A stretch of DNA of 64,000 bases from JAJVID01 sp050247435. GTDB lineage: Bacteria; Acidobacteriota; Blastocatellia; RBC074. The stretch covers positions 124,001 through 188,000 of the forward strand of contig JBFWUF010000002.1 in NCBI GenBank assembly GCA_050247435.1, written 5' to 3'. Below the pieces are notes generated by a model, which ran no database searches, was not told where the DNA came from, and was given only the letters and a program-made list of their open reading frames with translations. The position numbers and the translations under genes are program-made. Shown in pieces: positions 63,453 to 64,000 of the stretch (position 1 is the stretch's first letter; each line of letters begins with the position of its first letter).

Positions 63453-63902
63453 TTAGAAATTCACCGTTTTGTTGACGACCACGCCTTGCAGTCCATTCAA
63501 AATCACCGTCGCCGTGGCTTCAACGCTGCGATTGTCGCTGCGCGAGCCAAAAATCTTAACGCTGGCCTGGCGCCCGGCAATTCCTTGCCCGGCGTCCACG
63601 AATTCGGTCTTTTCAGCGGTCGAACCGTCGCGGCGCTTGACCTTGACGGTCACGGCCGCTTTCGCCAAACAAGTCAGATCGGGCGGTACCCAGGTGACGA
63701 GAAAGGTTTCCGAAGTCGCCCCACTGTCATTCAAGACCACGCTGTTCATCGTAATGTTCGAGCGGCAAGCAGCGGGCAGTTGCGAGGGGTCTACCGCGAC
63801 ATTGGCGCCGAACAGTTGCCCGGCATGCTGCCTTTGCATCCAGCGCCCCCACGCCACAGAGGCGAGTAAAACGGTTAAGAGAATCAGGATTTTCCGAGTC
63901 AT
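63453..63902 (-). CDS. Exported protein related to the N-terminal domain of its neighbour
   Basis: 149 residues from ATG 63902 after AGGAGG. Signal peptide. The body shares ACRSNITMNSVVLNDSGATS-ETFLVTWVPPDLTC with the neighbour's EGCRPEASITG...ETFRVRWSTSSPC, and RxDGSxxxxK/AxVKIFGSRSDN with its RADGSQRSDKRKF/FRLAGKRDNN, so both derive from one domain. It is upstream in the same orientation with a 34-bp gap. Likely one operon. Confidence 0.75.
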   Translation of the reverse strand: MTRKILILLTVLLASVAWGRWMQRQHAGQLFGANVAVDPSQLPAACRSNITMNSVVLNDSGATSETFLVTWVPPDLTCLAKAAVTVKVKRRDGSTAEKTEFVDAGQGIAGRQASVKIFGSRSDNRSVEATATVILNGLQGVVVNKTVNF

Positions 63903-63960
63903 AAAGCCCCTCCTAAAAATTGGTTTGCGCAAAAGCGTTTCGGTTTTCTTGTCATGAGTT

Positions 63961-63999
63961 TCAAAAGGCATTGGGCAGCTTGCAGTTGGGGTTGGCGTT
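63961..63999 (-). CDS. Probable 3-prime end of another gene (partial)
   Basis: At the right edge the minus strand reads NANPNCKLPNAF and a TGA at 63963-63961. Its 12 codons are too few for certainty; the composition looks like the end of a secreted protein. Confidence 0.25.
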   Translation of the reverse strand, partial: NANPNCKLPNAF

Positions 64000-64000
64000 A

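Overview
The window looks like a chromosomal piece of an Acidobacteriota genome, most probably class Blastocatellia. This is inferred from gene style, not from a marker gene. The pointers are eukaryotic-like Ser/Thr kinases with FHA and zinc-ribbon domains, a SigK-type ECF sigma factor, an Oar-like receptor, many secreted hydrolases and fairly GC-rich DNA. The only RNA gene found is a tRNA-Ile2 (CAT anticodon).

Layout. 1-7000: two large secreted surface proteins, one running off the left edge. 7000-8430: a decayed patch with a gene broken at a run of nine C and by IS66-type fragments. 8435-16754: a minus-strand signalling island (PrsW protease-zinc ribbon-FHA, FHA-GAF-PP2C phosphatase, zinc-ribbon TPR protein, RDD membrane protein, Ser/Thr kinase with FHA, zinc-ribbon FHA protein). 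17030-26347: tRNA, then a plus-strand run of exported enzymes (cyclophilin, amidohydrolase, cupin, M20 hydrolase, esterase, penicillin acylase). 26493-32699: three membrane glycosyltransferases, a MATE exporter and a DinB protein. 32718-34934: a selenoprotein of the UGSC type, split by an in-frame TGA, beside a thioredoxin-fusion partner. 35027-41347: a predicted pseudokinase, an acyl-CoA dehydrogenase, a biotin-containing acyl-CoA carboxylase subunit, small coiled-coil genes, a methyltransferase and an ECF sigma factor. The carboxyltransferase partner of the biotin subunit lies at 50851-52443.

41610-50759: a cytochrome c/copper monooxygenase fusion is followed by a duplicated array. Two 937-residue transmembrane kinases with nearly identical N-terminal halves alternate with two small two-gene cassettes (TumE-like and HNH). 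Two further copies of only the last codons of such a kinase lie beside the cassettes, so the array seems built by duplication and replacement at kinase 3-prime ends. 52550-63999: Oar-like receptor, an AbrB/AbrB/PIN-like trio, a Gfo/Idh/MocA oxidoreductase, tannase-like esterase, serine hydrolase, DUF2252 protein and secreted proteins with carboxypeptidase-regulatory-like modules.

A recurrent feature is long inverted repeats between genes, each made of its own short repeated word. They differ in sequence from one gap to the next and several reach into the apparent start of the next gene, so many start codons were moved downstream. The strongest novel items are the selenoprotein with a SECIS-like hairpin, the kinase-tail scars with their cassettes, and this family of intergenic inverted repeats.
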